DNA of 16,659 nucleotides from CAYHWW01 sp964360145 (GTDB lineage: Bacteria; Bdellovibrionota; UBA1018; CAYHWW01): contig CAYHWW010000063.1 of assembly GCA_964360145.1 (NCBI GenBank), forward strand, positions 1 to 16,659, given 5' to 3'. Under the pieces are notes generated by a model that saw nothing but the letters and a program-made list of their open reading frames with translations, did not search any database and was not told the DNA's origin. Position 1 is the first letter of the stretch. The number at the start of each line of letters is the position of its first letter. The translations under genes and the position numbers were made by a program. Shown here piece after piece: positions 8,126-14,867 of this stretch.

Positions 8126-8237
8126 AAAAACGGAAATCGAGACGCTGCTCGCCAGCGTGGATCAGCAGCTGCTGGTGCGCCTGCTGGATTCATTGATTCT
8201 GGAGCAAGCCCCCGCTCTGGAAGAGGGCGGCACATGA
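8097..8237 (+). CDS. 46-residue small protein between TPR and glycosyltransferase genes
   Basis: An ATG with a strong Shine-Dalgarno opens a 46-codon frame. It starts 29 bases inside the TPR gene and ends in TGA at 8235-8237, sharing ATGA with the glycosyltransferase start. It fills exactly the space between these two genes, which would otherwise be a 108-base untranslated stretch in a set of coupled genes. The product has a polar head (KSKSENPSEKTE) and a leucine-rich, probably amphipathic helix (IETLLASVDQQLLVRLLDSL), then an acidic tail. There is no signal peptide and no cysteine. No family is recognised. It could be a coupling peptide, an adaptor for the TPR protein, or a subunit of the glycosyltransferase. 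Confidence 0.7.
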   Translation: MKSKSENPSEKTEIETLLASVDQQLLVRLLDSLILEQAPALEEGGT

Positions 8238-9907
8238 GAATCGCCGTAATTCAGCTCGCACGACTTGGCGACATTCTGCAAACCCTACCAACCCTCGCGG
8301 GCCTGAAAGCCCGGCACCCCGGTTGCATCATTGACCTCGTGGTACGGGAAAAATTCATCGATGCGGCGATGCTTTCTCCCCACGCCGATCGCGTCATTGC
8401 CCTGCCGACCAAGGCCATCATGGAGCCCCTCATAAGAGACGGCGGCAAAAAAGAGGATCCGCAGCGCAAAGCCCTCTCCCTTGCCCATCTTATTACTTGG
8501 GTGGCAGATCAGTTTTTAGAGAATACCCACAAGCTGGGTCCCTACGACATGGTGATCAATCTCACCTTCTCGGAAGCCAGCAGCTATCTCTGCCAGCTCA
8601 TCCCCGGCATGGATCGCCGCGGTTTGAAGCGTGCCCAGGACGGCGCTTACGCGGTCGACGACCCCTGGAGCGCTTACCTGTACGCCCAGGTTCTGCGCAA
8701 AAACATGAATATCATCCACTTGAATGACCTCTTCGCCCGCATCGCAGGCGTTGCGGTATTGCCGGTGGAGCCCGCCACTCGCGGCTACGACAGCAGCTAT
8801 AATTTTGGGAAGCTCGCCATCGGCCTGCAGCTCGGCGCAAGCCAATCCAGCAAAACGCTGAACCCCAAAGCCTGGGGCGTTTTGGCGGAAGAGATCTTGA
8901 AGGCTTTGCCCGAAGCCCAGCTGGTGCTCTTCGGCAGCCGTGAAGACAAGAAAAAAGCCCAAGCCCTCATGGCAACCTTGAGCAAGGACAATAAAGCCCG
9001 CTGTACGAGCCTGGTGGGTCGCCTTCGCTACAGCGACATCGTTCCGTGGGTGAAGCGCTGCCACTACATGATCACCCCCGACACCGCCATGGTGCACTTG
9101 GCCCCCCTGTGTGGAGTAAAGACGATCAACGTATCGGTGGGGGGCGTGAACCCCTTTGAGACCGGGCCCTATGGTGAAGGCCATTACGTGTTGCGACCCA
9201 CGGATGGCGGCTTTGATGCTGGTATCCCCGCACTGGCGGAATCAGTCATCGATCTCATCATGGGCGAATCCGCGGGCATCAAAGTGCCCTGCTACCGCAC
9301 TCATACGGTCACCTTGAGTGACGGCACCACGCGCTCAGCGCTAGTGCCCATGAACGTGGCTGTGAACGAGATACAGAACCTTTTCGAGCAGGCCTACTAT
9401 CTCATCGCTGAGTTCCGCGGATCTGGGCGACTCGAAGACACCCCGGTACCCACCATCGGATCCCCTGACCAACCCCATTACTTCGCCGACCTGAAGCTTG
9501 CCATCGATGCCCTTGATACCACGAGGAAGCTGGCTGAATTCGGTCGTACCTACTGTATGAAAATGATCGAAAATCCCGGCGAAAAGCTCTTGTTGCAAGA
9601 GCTGGGCGCAAAAATCTCGGAAATCGAAAGCCTTTACAGGAATTTGCATGCGGCCGTGCCCTTCGTGCGGCCCCTGCTGGACGCCTGGGAAGTGGCTAAA
9701 GAAAATGTGCTCGGCGACGCCATCGAGGAGCTGGCAAGCCTGACGGAAAGCACGTTCCGGGAGTTGATCCAAAACATCGACATGACCAATCAATTGATCC
9801 AGCTCGCATTGGCTGCCGCCGAGAAGCGCCTGGATGCGGGCGCGGATGCCGCGACGCCAACTGCGGAACCAAGCGCCACCGAGCGCGGTGAGGAGAGCAT
9901 CACATGA
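8234..9907 (+). CDS. Heptosyltransferase-like glycosyltransferase (GT9) with long C-terminal extension
   Basis: This 557-residue cytoplasmic protein begins like ADP-heptose:LPS heptosyltransferases (RIAVIQLARLGDILQTLP). Asp13 falls where WaaC has its proposed catalytic Asp. The second Rossmann domain has LAIGLQLGASQSSKTLNPKA and the family's nucleotide-sugar signature ITPDTAMVHLA at about 280-290, followed by GVKTINVSVGG. GT9 enzymes are usually 320-360 residues. Here about 190 further residues follow, mainly helical, ending in an Ala/Thr/Glu-rich tail. LPS heptosyltransferases are not normally in flagellar loci, so transfer of a sugar to flagellin or another surface protein is a reasonable inference, as with the TibC/AAH-type autotransporter heptosyltransferases of the same superfamily. 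GAGGG lies 6 bases before the ATG. It shares ATGA junctions with both neighbours. Confidence 0.85.
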   Translation: MRIAVIQLARLGDILQTLPTLAGLKARHPGCIIDLVVREKFIDAAMLSPHADRVIALPTKAIMEPLIRDGGKKEDPQRKALSLAHLITWVADQFLENTHKLGPYDMVINLTFSEASSYLCQLIPGMDRRGLKRAQDGAYAVDDPWSAYLYAQVLRKNMNIIHLNDLFARIAGVAVLPVEPATRGYDSSYNFGKLAIGLQLGASQSSKTLNPKAWGVLAEEILKALPEAQLVLFGSREDKKKAQALMATLSKDNKARCTSLVGRLRYSDIVPWVKRCHYMITPDTAMVHLAPLCGVKTINVSVGGVNPFETGPYGEGHYVLRPTDGGFDAGIPALAESVIDLIMGESAGIKVPCYRTHTVTLSDGTTRSALVPMNVAVNEIQNLFEQAYYLIAEFRGSGRLEDTPVPTIGSPDQPHYFADLKLAIDALDTTRKLAEFGRTYCMKMIENPGEKLLLQELGAKISEIESLYRNLHAAVPFVRPLLDAWEVAKENVLGDAIEELASLTESTFRELIQNIDMTNQLIQLALAAAEKRLDAGADAATPTAEPSATERGEESIT

Positions 9908-10503
9908 AAACGATTATAGTGAATGGCGTTGAACGCAACATCGAAGAGAATGGCGTTACCTTCCGCAAACTCATCCAAGAAGTGAATGCAAGCCTCTCCG
10001 GGGGGAGCCGCGTGATCTCCGCCATCAAAGTGGACGGCACCGAGCTTAGCACCGAAAAGCAGGATGAGATGCTGGACTCCGTGGTGGACAGCATGGGCGC
10101 CATAGAATTCACGGCGACAAGCACCATGGAGCTCGCCATGGAGACGCTGACGACGCTGGAGCAATACATCGACCGCATCATCCAGAACATAGACCGAGCA
10201 GGCGCGCTGTACCGCAACAAGAACTACCTGGCCGCCGATGGCTACTTCATGAAGACCGTGGATGGCATGGACCTCTTTGTGCAAACCATGAGCGGGATCA
10301 AGGCCACCATGAAGGTGGGCATGAACGCCAAGGTGGCTTTGGCCGAGGCTACGCTGATTTCCATCATGAATGATTTGCTCGATGCCAAGAAGCAGAACAA
10401 CTACGTCATGCTCTCCGAGCTGCTCTTACTGGATCTGACCGAGAATATGCGGGAGTGGAAGACCACCGTATTCCCCTCTATCCGCGAGCGTGCGGGGAGC
10501 TAA
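9904..10503 (+). CDS. Unknown 199-residue protein with possible beta-grasp head
   Basis: I do not recognise the family. Residues 1-72 read as strand, strand, helix, strand, helix, strand (KTIIVNGVERNI, then TFRKLIQEVNASL, then VISAIKVDGTEL, then AIEFTATS). This order and the hydrophobic pattern recall ubiquitin-like beta-grasp domains. Residues about 75-195 are helical, with MELAMETLTTLEQYIDRIIQ and NNYVMLSELLLLDLTENMRE. There is no signal peptide, membrane segment or cysteine, and no C-terminal di-glycine (it ends RERAGS), so it is not an obvious protein modifier. Its ATG overlaps the glycosyltransferase stop (ATGA), with GAGGAG 8 bases upstream. Tight coupling suggests a matched amount with the glycosyltransferase. 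Confidence 0.8.
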   Translation: MKTIIVNGVERNIEENGVTFRKLIQEVNASLSGGSRVISAIKVDGTELSTEKQDEMLDSVVDSMGAIEFTATSTMELAMETLTTLEQYIDRIIQNIDRAGALYRNKNYLAADGYFMKTVDGMDLFVQTMSGIKATMKVGMNAKVALAEATLISIMNDLLDAKKQNNYVMLSELLLLDLTENMREWKTTVFPSIRERAGS

Positions 10504-10506
10504 GTC

Positions 10507-10746
10507 TTGCGCGCTCTCTTGGGCGGGCTGTCATTGCTGGGTTTGTTGATCGCGATGTTCATCGTGATGAAGCTGCGTCATGACGAGGTCGCTGCTTTGC
10601 AGAAGACGCCCGTGGGGGCGGCTATGTTGGGTACTAGCCCCCTTACTGTGGAGCAGGCTCAGACTAAAGCTGAGGCGGAGGCCACCGCGGCCCTGGGTGC
10701 AGCGGCGAAAGAGTCGGAAGCCCGTGCGGATGCTGCGGCGGAATAG
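10507..10746 (+). CDS. Small single-pass membrane protein
   Basis: This is a 79-residue product starting at TTG, 3 bases after the preceding stop, with GGGGAG 7 bases upstream deciding the start. Residues 3-21 form a hydrophobic segment (LLGGLSLLGLLIAMFIVMKL, bounded by Arg2 and Arg24). The rest is a polar, Ala/Glu/Lys-rich tail likely to be helical (KAEAEATAALGAAAKESEAR). With a positively charged residue on each side of the segment, topology is unclear. The family is unknown. It closes the coupled set that begins with the TPR gene and may tie those proteins to the inner membrane. Confidence 0.6.
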   Translation: MRALLGGLSLLGLLIAMFIVMKLRHDEVAALQKTPVGAAMLGTSPLTVEQAQTKAEAEATAALGAAAKESEARADAAAE

Positions 10747-10763
10747 GTTGGGCGGCGGCCAGG

Positions 10764-10834
10764 ATTCCTCGAAAACGAGGGTTCCCGGCGCCAAAACCTC
10801 AATACCAGGCTGGGAACCCTCGTTTTCGAGGAAT
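10764..10834. terminator. Perfect 23-bp inverted repeat, likely bidirectional terminator
   Basis: Arms at 10764-10786 and 10812-10834 are exact reverse complements (23 of 23) around a 25-base loop. Each arm is itself a small palindrome: CCTCG-AAAA-CGAGG on the left and CCTCG-TTTT-CGAGG on the right. It lies between two convergent genes (stops at 10746 and 10857), the position of a shared terminator. No run of T follows on either strand, so it is not a textbook intrinsic terminator; a REP-like repeat is the alternative. Confidence 0.7.
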
Positions 10835-10854
10835 GCGGAGGCAGGGCCGTATTT

Positions 10855-12210
10855 TCAAACACGCTTCCGCGCCGCTCGCAACGCCTCAACCTTGGCCTTG
10901 ATCTGGGTCTCCAGCCCGGACTCCACGGGCCGGTAGTAAGCCTTGCCCGCTAGCTTCTCGGGCAAGTTCACCATAAGCCCCGTGCGCCCTGCTTCATCAT
11001 GGGCATAGCGGTAGCCCACGCCGTAACCCAGGTTCTTCATGAGCTTCGTCGGCGCATTGCGGATGTGCTTGGGCACGTCGAGGGTGCCGGTTTCGTCGAC
11101 GTCGGCCAGCGCTTCGCTAATGCCTACATAGGATGCGTTGCTCTTGGGCGCTGCGGCCAAGTACGTCACGCCCTGCGCCAAGTTAATGCGGGCCTCGGGC
11201 ATGCCGATTTTCTCCACGGCGCCGTAGACCGCCACGGCGATCTGCAGCGCACGAGGATCTGCGTTGCTCACATCTTCGCTGGCGAAAATGACCATGCGAC
11301 GGGCGACGAACAACGGGTCTTCGCCAGCGTGGAGCATGCGGGCCAAATAATACAACGCAGCATCGGGGTCGCTGTCCCGCATGGATTTAATGAATGCGGA
11401 GATGACGTTATAGTGCTCCTCGCCAGCGCGGTCGTAGCGCAAAGACCGATGGCCCGCAGCCCTCTCGAAGGTCTCTTCGCTCAAAGGCGTCGTGGCGCCA
11501 TCCAGGCCTTTGGCGCGGAAGTGCTCCAGCAAGCGTTCCAGCACGCCCAGGGCACGGCGGGCGTCGCCATCACCGGCCCTGGCGATGCGGGTCACCCATT
11601 CTTCGCCCAAGCTCCCAGGCCCCGCGGCCCGGCGCACGATGGATTCGAGATCCGTGGGCTGGTGGGCGTTCAACGTATAAATCACCACCCGTGACAGAAG
11701 TGCTGCGTTCAATGAAAAGCTGGGATTTTCCGTCGTGGCACCCACGAAAGTCACGGTGCCGTCTTCGATGTGGGGCAATAACGCGTCCTGCTGGGATTTA
11801 TTGAAGCGATGGATCTCATCTATGAACAAGATGGTGCGGCGGCCACGGAGGTCTGTTTCGAGGCGCGCTTTTTCCACGGCCTCTTTGATGTCCTTGATGC
11901 CTGCGCTCACCGCGGACATGGCCACGAAGCGGCTTTCCGTATGGGCGGCGACAATGCGGGCGAGGGTGGTCTTGCCCGTACCTGGAGGCCCCCACAAAAC
12001 AAAAGAAGGCACCTGGTCCCGTTCGAGGGCTTCCCGCAGGGGGCCACCCACGCCTACGATGTGCTCCTGGCCTACGAAGCTGTCCAAGCTGCGGGGCCTC
12101 ATGCGATCCGCCAGGGGGCTGGCGGTGTCCGGGCGGGTGGGGGCCTGGCCCTTCTCCGGGGTCTCATCGCCATCGTCACCCGAGAACAAATCCCCTTGAT
12201 GCTTCGTCAT
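10855..12210 (-). CDS. rarA: Replication-associated recombination protein A (RarA/MgsA)
   Basis: RarA is a AAA+ ATPase of the clamp-loader/WRNIP1 family that acts at stalled replication forks. The 451-residue product has the family start of the core ADRMRPRSLDSFVGQEHI, Walker A GPPGTGKTT (74-82), Walker B ILFIDEIHRFNK (127-138), sensor segment GATTENPSF, and the C-terminal tetramerisation part with YYLARMLHAGEDPLFVARR and YRYAHDE. Length is normal. The ATG at 12210 precedes a divergent nadK by 55 bases. Its Shine-Dalgarno is weak. The N-terminus has QGDLF at residues 5-9, resembling a sliding-clamp-binding motif. It ends facing the TPR/glycosyltransferase set across the 23-bp inverted repeat. 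Confidence 0.96.
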   Translation of the reverse strand: MTKHQGDLFSGDDGDETPEKGQAPTRPDTASPLADRMRPRSLDSFVGQEHIVGVGGPLREALERDQVPSFVLWGPPGTGKTTLARIVAAHTESRFVAMSAVSAGIKDIKEAVEKARLETDLRGRRTILFIDEIHRFNKSQQDALLPHIEDGTVTFVGATTENPSFSLNAALLSRVVIYTLNAHQPTDLESIVRRAAGPGSLGEEWVTRIARAGDGDARRALGVLERLLEHFRAKGLDGATTPLSEETFERAAGHRSLRYDRAGEEHYNVISAFIKSMRDSDPDAALYYLARMLHAGEDPLFVARRMVIFASEDVSNADPRALQIAVAVYGAVEKIGMPEARINLAQGVTYLAAAPKSNASYVGISEALADVDETGTLDVPKHIRNAPTKLMKNLGYGVGYRYAHDEAGRTGLMVNLPEKLAGKAYYRPVESGLETQIKAKVEALRAARKRV

Positions 12211-12230
12211 GGGCTGGAATCTCGATCAAA

Positions 12231-12258
12231 TTGAATAAAAAAGCAATTCTGCTACTCT
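12231..12258 (+). promoter_or_regulatory. Candidate promoter for nadK, possibly giving a leaderless mRNA
   Basis: TTGAAT (12231-12236) and TACTCT (12253-12258) are spaced by 16 bases. They match consensus at 4 of 6 and 3 of 6. The start point expected 6-8 bases after the -10 falls at or next to the nadK ATG (12266). No Shine-Dalgarno is visible before that ATG, which agrees with a leaderless transcript. The 55-base gap must also hold the divergent rarA promoter, for which no clear boxes were found. Confidence 0.35.
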
Positions 12259-12265
12259 CTCACTG

Positions 12266-13147
12266 ATGAGCAAAACCAAGCTTCGGAACATCGGCATCGT
12301 CATCAAGCAGAAGATTCCTGAAGCCAATGAGCTGGCCTTGCTGCTCGCCGAGAACCTGAAAAGTCGCGGTATTAAAGTGCTTTTCGCCGCGGAGTCTCAA
12401 GACGTCTGCTCCTTGGCCATGGGCACCGCCTGCGCCTCCCGTGAGGAGCTCGTCGAAAAATGCGACCTCATTTTAATCCTGGGCGGCGATGGCACCTTTA
12501 TTTCCATGGCGCGGCGCATGGTGAATCGTAGCGTTCCCTTAATGGGCATCAATATGGGCACCCTAGGCTTCCTCACTGAAGTGAAGAAAACTGAAGCCCT
12601 CACGATGTTAAACCGAGTGTTGGCGGGCACCTTCAAGCTCAGCGAGCACGTCCTTCTCGAAAGCATCCTCATGCGGGGCGGCAAAGAAATCGCTCGCATG
12701 GTGGTGAGCAATGACGTGGTGGTGCACAAAGCCGCCATTGCCCGCATCATCGAGCTCGAGACCTCCATTAACGATAATCTGGTGACGACCATGCGCTCCG
12801 ACGGCCTCATTGTCAGCACACCGATGGGTTCTACCGCCTACTCCCTGGCCGCTGGCGGCCCTGTCATTGAGCCATCGGTGCCCGCCCTTGTCATCACGCC
12901 CATCTGCCCCCACTCACTCACCCTGCGCCCCATCGTGGTGGATAACCATGCGCGGATTTCCATCAAAGTGCGCAACAGTACGGAGTCCGTCGTCACCTGG
13001 GATGGTCAGACAAGCCACAGCCTACAACTGGGCGATGAGATCCTCGTCAGAAAATATGATAAGCACAACCTGCAGGTCATCCACTCCAACGATCGGAACT
13101 ACTACGGCGTCCTCCGGGAGAAGCTGAAGTACGGTTACCGCGATTGA
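12266..13147 (+). CDS. nadK: NAD kinase
   Basis: NadK phosphorylates NAD to NADP in the cytoplasm. The 293-residue product has all family marks: GGDGT at 73-77 (the catalytic/nucleotide motif), NMGTLGFLTEV, the NAD-binding NDVVVHKA segment, TAYSLAAGGP, and TPICPHSLTLRP near the C-terminal third. Length is standard. The upstream frame closes at 12236, and the conserved core begins at residue 8 (NIGIV), so the ATG at 12266 is well supported although it lacks a ribosome binding site. recN follows after 22 bases, a frequent pairing (nadK-recN), and both are probably co-transcribed. Confidence 0.97.
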   Translation: MSKTKLRNIGIVIKQKIPEANELALLLAENLKSRGIKVLFAAESQDVCSLAMGTACASREELVEKCDLILILGGDGTFISMARRMVNRSVPLMGINMGTLGFLTEVKKTEALTMLNRVLAGTFKLSEHVLLESILMRGGKEIARMVVSNDVVVHKAAIARIIELETSINDNLVTTMRSDGLIVSTPMGSTAYSLAAGGPVIEPSVPALVITPICPHSLTLRPIVVDNHARISIKVRNSTESVVTWDGQTSHSLQLGDEILVRKYDKHNLQVIHSNDRNYYGVLREKLKYGYRD

Positions 13148-13169
13148 GGATGGGAATGAGGGGGTTCAA

Positions 13170-14867
13170 GTGCTTCAAACTCTGAGAATCAGGAATTTCG
13201 TTCTCATCGAAAAACTGGAGTTGGATTTCGATCGTGGCTTCAACGTCATCACGGGGGAGACCGGCGCGGGGAAGTCCATCATCCTCGACGCCATCGCGCT
13301 GATCCTGGGCGGCCGCGCTGAGGCAAGCCTCATCAGGGCCGGTGCCGATGAAGCCGTGGTGGAAGCGCTGTTTGACGTGGCTGCCAACCCGGCGGTGCGA
13401 GACAAATTGACCGCTAAAGGCGTCACCACCGATGAGGGCGGCGAGCTGCTCGTGCGTCGCAACATCAGCCGCGGCGGCAAGAACCGCATCTTCATCAACG
13501 ATGAGCTGGTGACCCTCGCGCAGCTCGGTGAGCTTGCCGAGAACTTGGTGGATCTCTGCTCCCAGCACGAGCACCAAAGCCTTGCTCGTGCGGCCTACCA
13601 GCTCGACATGCTCGATCGCTACGCCGGCCTCATCGCTCTCAAAAAAACCGTGCGTGAATACTTCTTCGCGCTGCGGTCATTGCAGGCCGAACTGACGCAA
13701 GTCTCCGGCGATGACGGGAGCGAAGCTCGCCTGGCTGACTTCATCCAATTCCAGATTCAAGAAATTGATGCCTTCGCGCTCAGGCTTGGAGAGGAAGAAG
13801 AGCTTGCCCGGGAACGAAAGGTCCTCTTGAGCGTAACCCATTTGATGGAAGCCTGCGCTGGTGCGAACGCCTTGCTGGACGGCGGTGACGACGACTCCGA
13901 GGGGGCACGCACCTTGCTGCAAAAGGCCGTGCGGCGCATGGAAAAAGCCTGTGAAACAGACGCCACCCTCGCCCCGGCCCGGGAAGCCCTGGGTCGCGCA
14001 CTCGCGGAACTTGACGAAGCATCGAGCCAAATCGGCGGTTACGCCCAACGACTACAGGCCGATCCCCGCCGCTTTGATGTCGTGGAGGAGCGCCTCAGCA
14101 AACTCGTGGGCCTCAAGAAAAAATACGGCGGCTCAGAGGCCTCCATCATGGAAACCCGCAACCGTTTAGGCACAGAGCTTGAACAATGGGCGAGTCGCGG
14201 CGTACGCATCGAACGCCTGGAAAAATCCATCGCAGAAGCTCGTGGTGCTTACTATAAGGCAGCCAAGGAGCTCTCGAAAAAACGCCGCACAGTGGCCAAA
14301 ACCCTTGCTTCATCTATCCAGGCAGAGCTCGATGAGCTGCGCATGGGTGGCGCCCGATTCGAAACCCGCTTCGAGGCCGTCAGCGAAGACGAAGCCACCT
14401 GGGGCCCGGAGGGCATCGATGCCATGGAGCTGCGGTTCGCCCCCAATGTGGGCGAAGGCTTCAGCCCCCTGGGCAAGATTGCCTCCGGCGGTGAGCTCTC
14501 ACGGGTGATGCTAGCCATCCGCCGGGTGGTCGCTGACCGAGGCGGCATCTGCGTCTACCTCTTTGATGAAATCGATGCGGGCATCGGTGGCCAGACCGCA
14601 TCCGTGGTGGGGCGGAAAATCCAATCGGTCTCCAAGCATAATCAAGTGATCTGCATCACCCACCTGCCCCAGATCTCAGCCTTTGCCGATGCTCATTTCA
14701 GTGTTTCAAAAAAGGTCGAAAGCGGCCGCACTTCGAGCTCCATTCGGCGCCTGGAAGAGGGCAAGCGCGTGGAAGAGATCGCCCGCATGCTGGGCGGCAT
14801 GGACGTCACCACCAAATCCCGGGATCACGCCAAAGAACTGCTCAGCCGGGCCCAATTGGTAGAATGA
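13170..14867 (+). CDS. recN: DNA repair protein RecN
   Basis: RecN is an SMC-like ATPase recruited to double-strand breaks, where it holds DNA ends together for recombination. The 565-residue product opens at GTG; GAGGGGG lies 5 bases upstream and decides the start. It begins with the typical LQTLRIRNFVLIEKLELDF and Walker A GETGAGKS (29-36), has a central coiled coil (about 150-390), the ABC signature SGGELS (439-444) and Walker B/D-loop FDEIDAGIGG (465-474), then ICITHLPQISAFAD. Length is normal. No LexA-like box was noticed upstream, where it is tied to nadK. The 3' end overlaps the convergent phosphoesterase gene by 26 bases. Confidence 0.97.
   Translation: MLQTLRIRNFVLIEKLELDFDRGFNVITGETGAGKSIILDAIALILGGRAEASLIRAGADEAVVEALFDVAANPAVRDKLTAKGVTTDEGGELLVRRNISRGGKNRIFINDELVTLAQLGELAENLVDLCSQHEHQSLARAAYQLDMLDRYAGLIALKKTVREYFFALRSLQAELTQVSGDDGSEARLADFIQFQIQEIDAFALRLGEEEELARERKVLLSVTHLMEACAGANALLDGGDDDSEGARTLLQKAVRRMEKACETDATLAPAREALGRALAELDEASSQIGGYAQRLQADPRRFDVVEERLSKLVGLKKKYGGSEASIMETRNRLGTELEQWASRGVRIERLEKSIAEARGAYYKAAKELSKKRRTVAKTLASSIQAELDELRMGGARFETRFEAVSEDEATWGPEGIDAMELRFAPNVGEGFSPLGKIASGGELSRVMLAIRRVVADRGGICVYLFDEIDAGIGGQTASVVGRKIQSVSKHNQVICITHLPQISAFADAHFSVSKKVESGRTSSSIRRLEEGKRVEEIARMLGGMDVTTKSRDHAKELLSRAQLVE

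Noticed and set aside
8516..9184. 222-codon minus-strand frame opposite the glycosyltransferase gene
   Set aside because: It mirrors the conserved GT9 core and has no convincing start or motif.
10999..11694. 231-codon plus-strand frame opposite rarA
   Set aside because: It lies wholly antisense to a strongly conserved RarA core. Long antisense frames are common in GC-rich genes, and the product shows no recognisable motif.
12229..12248. AATTG...CAATT inverted repeat between rarA and nadK as an operator
   Set aside because: Five-base arms in AT-rich promoter DNA are expected by chance, and no known regulator site is matched.
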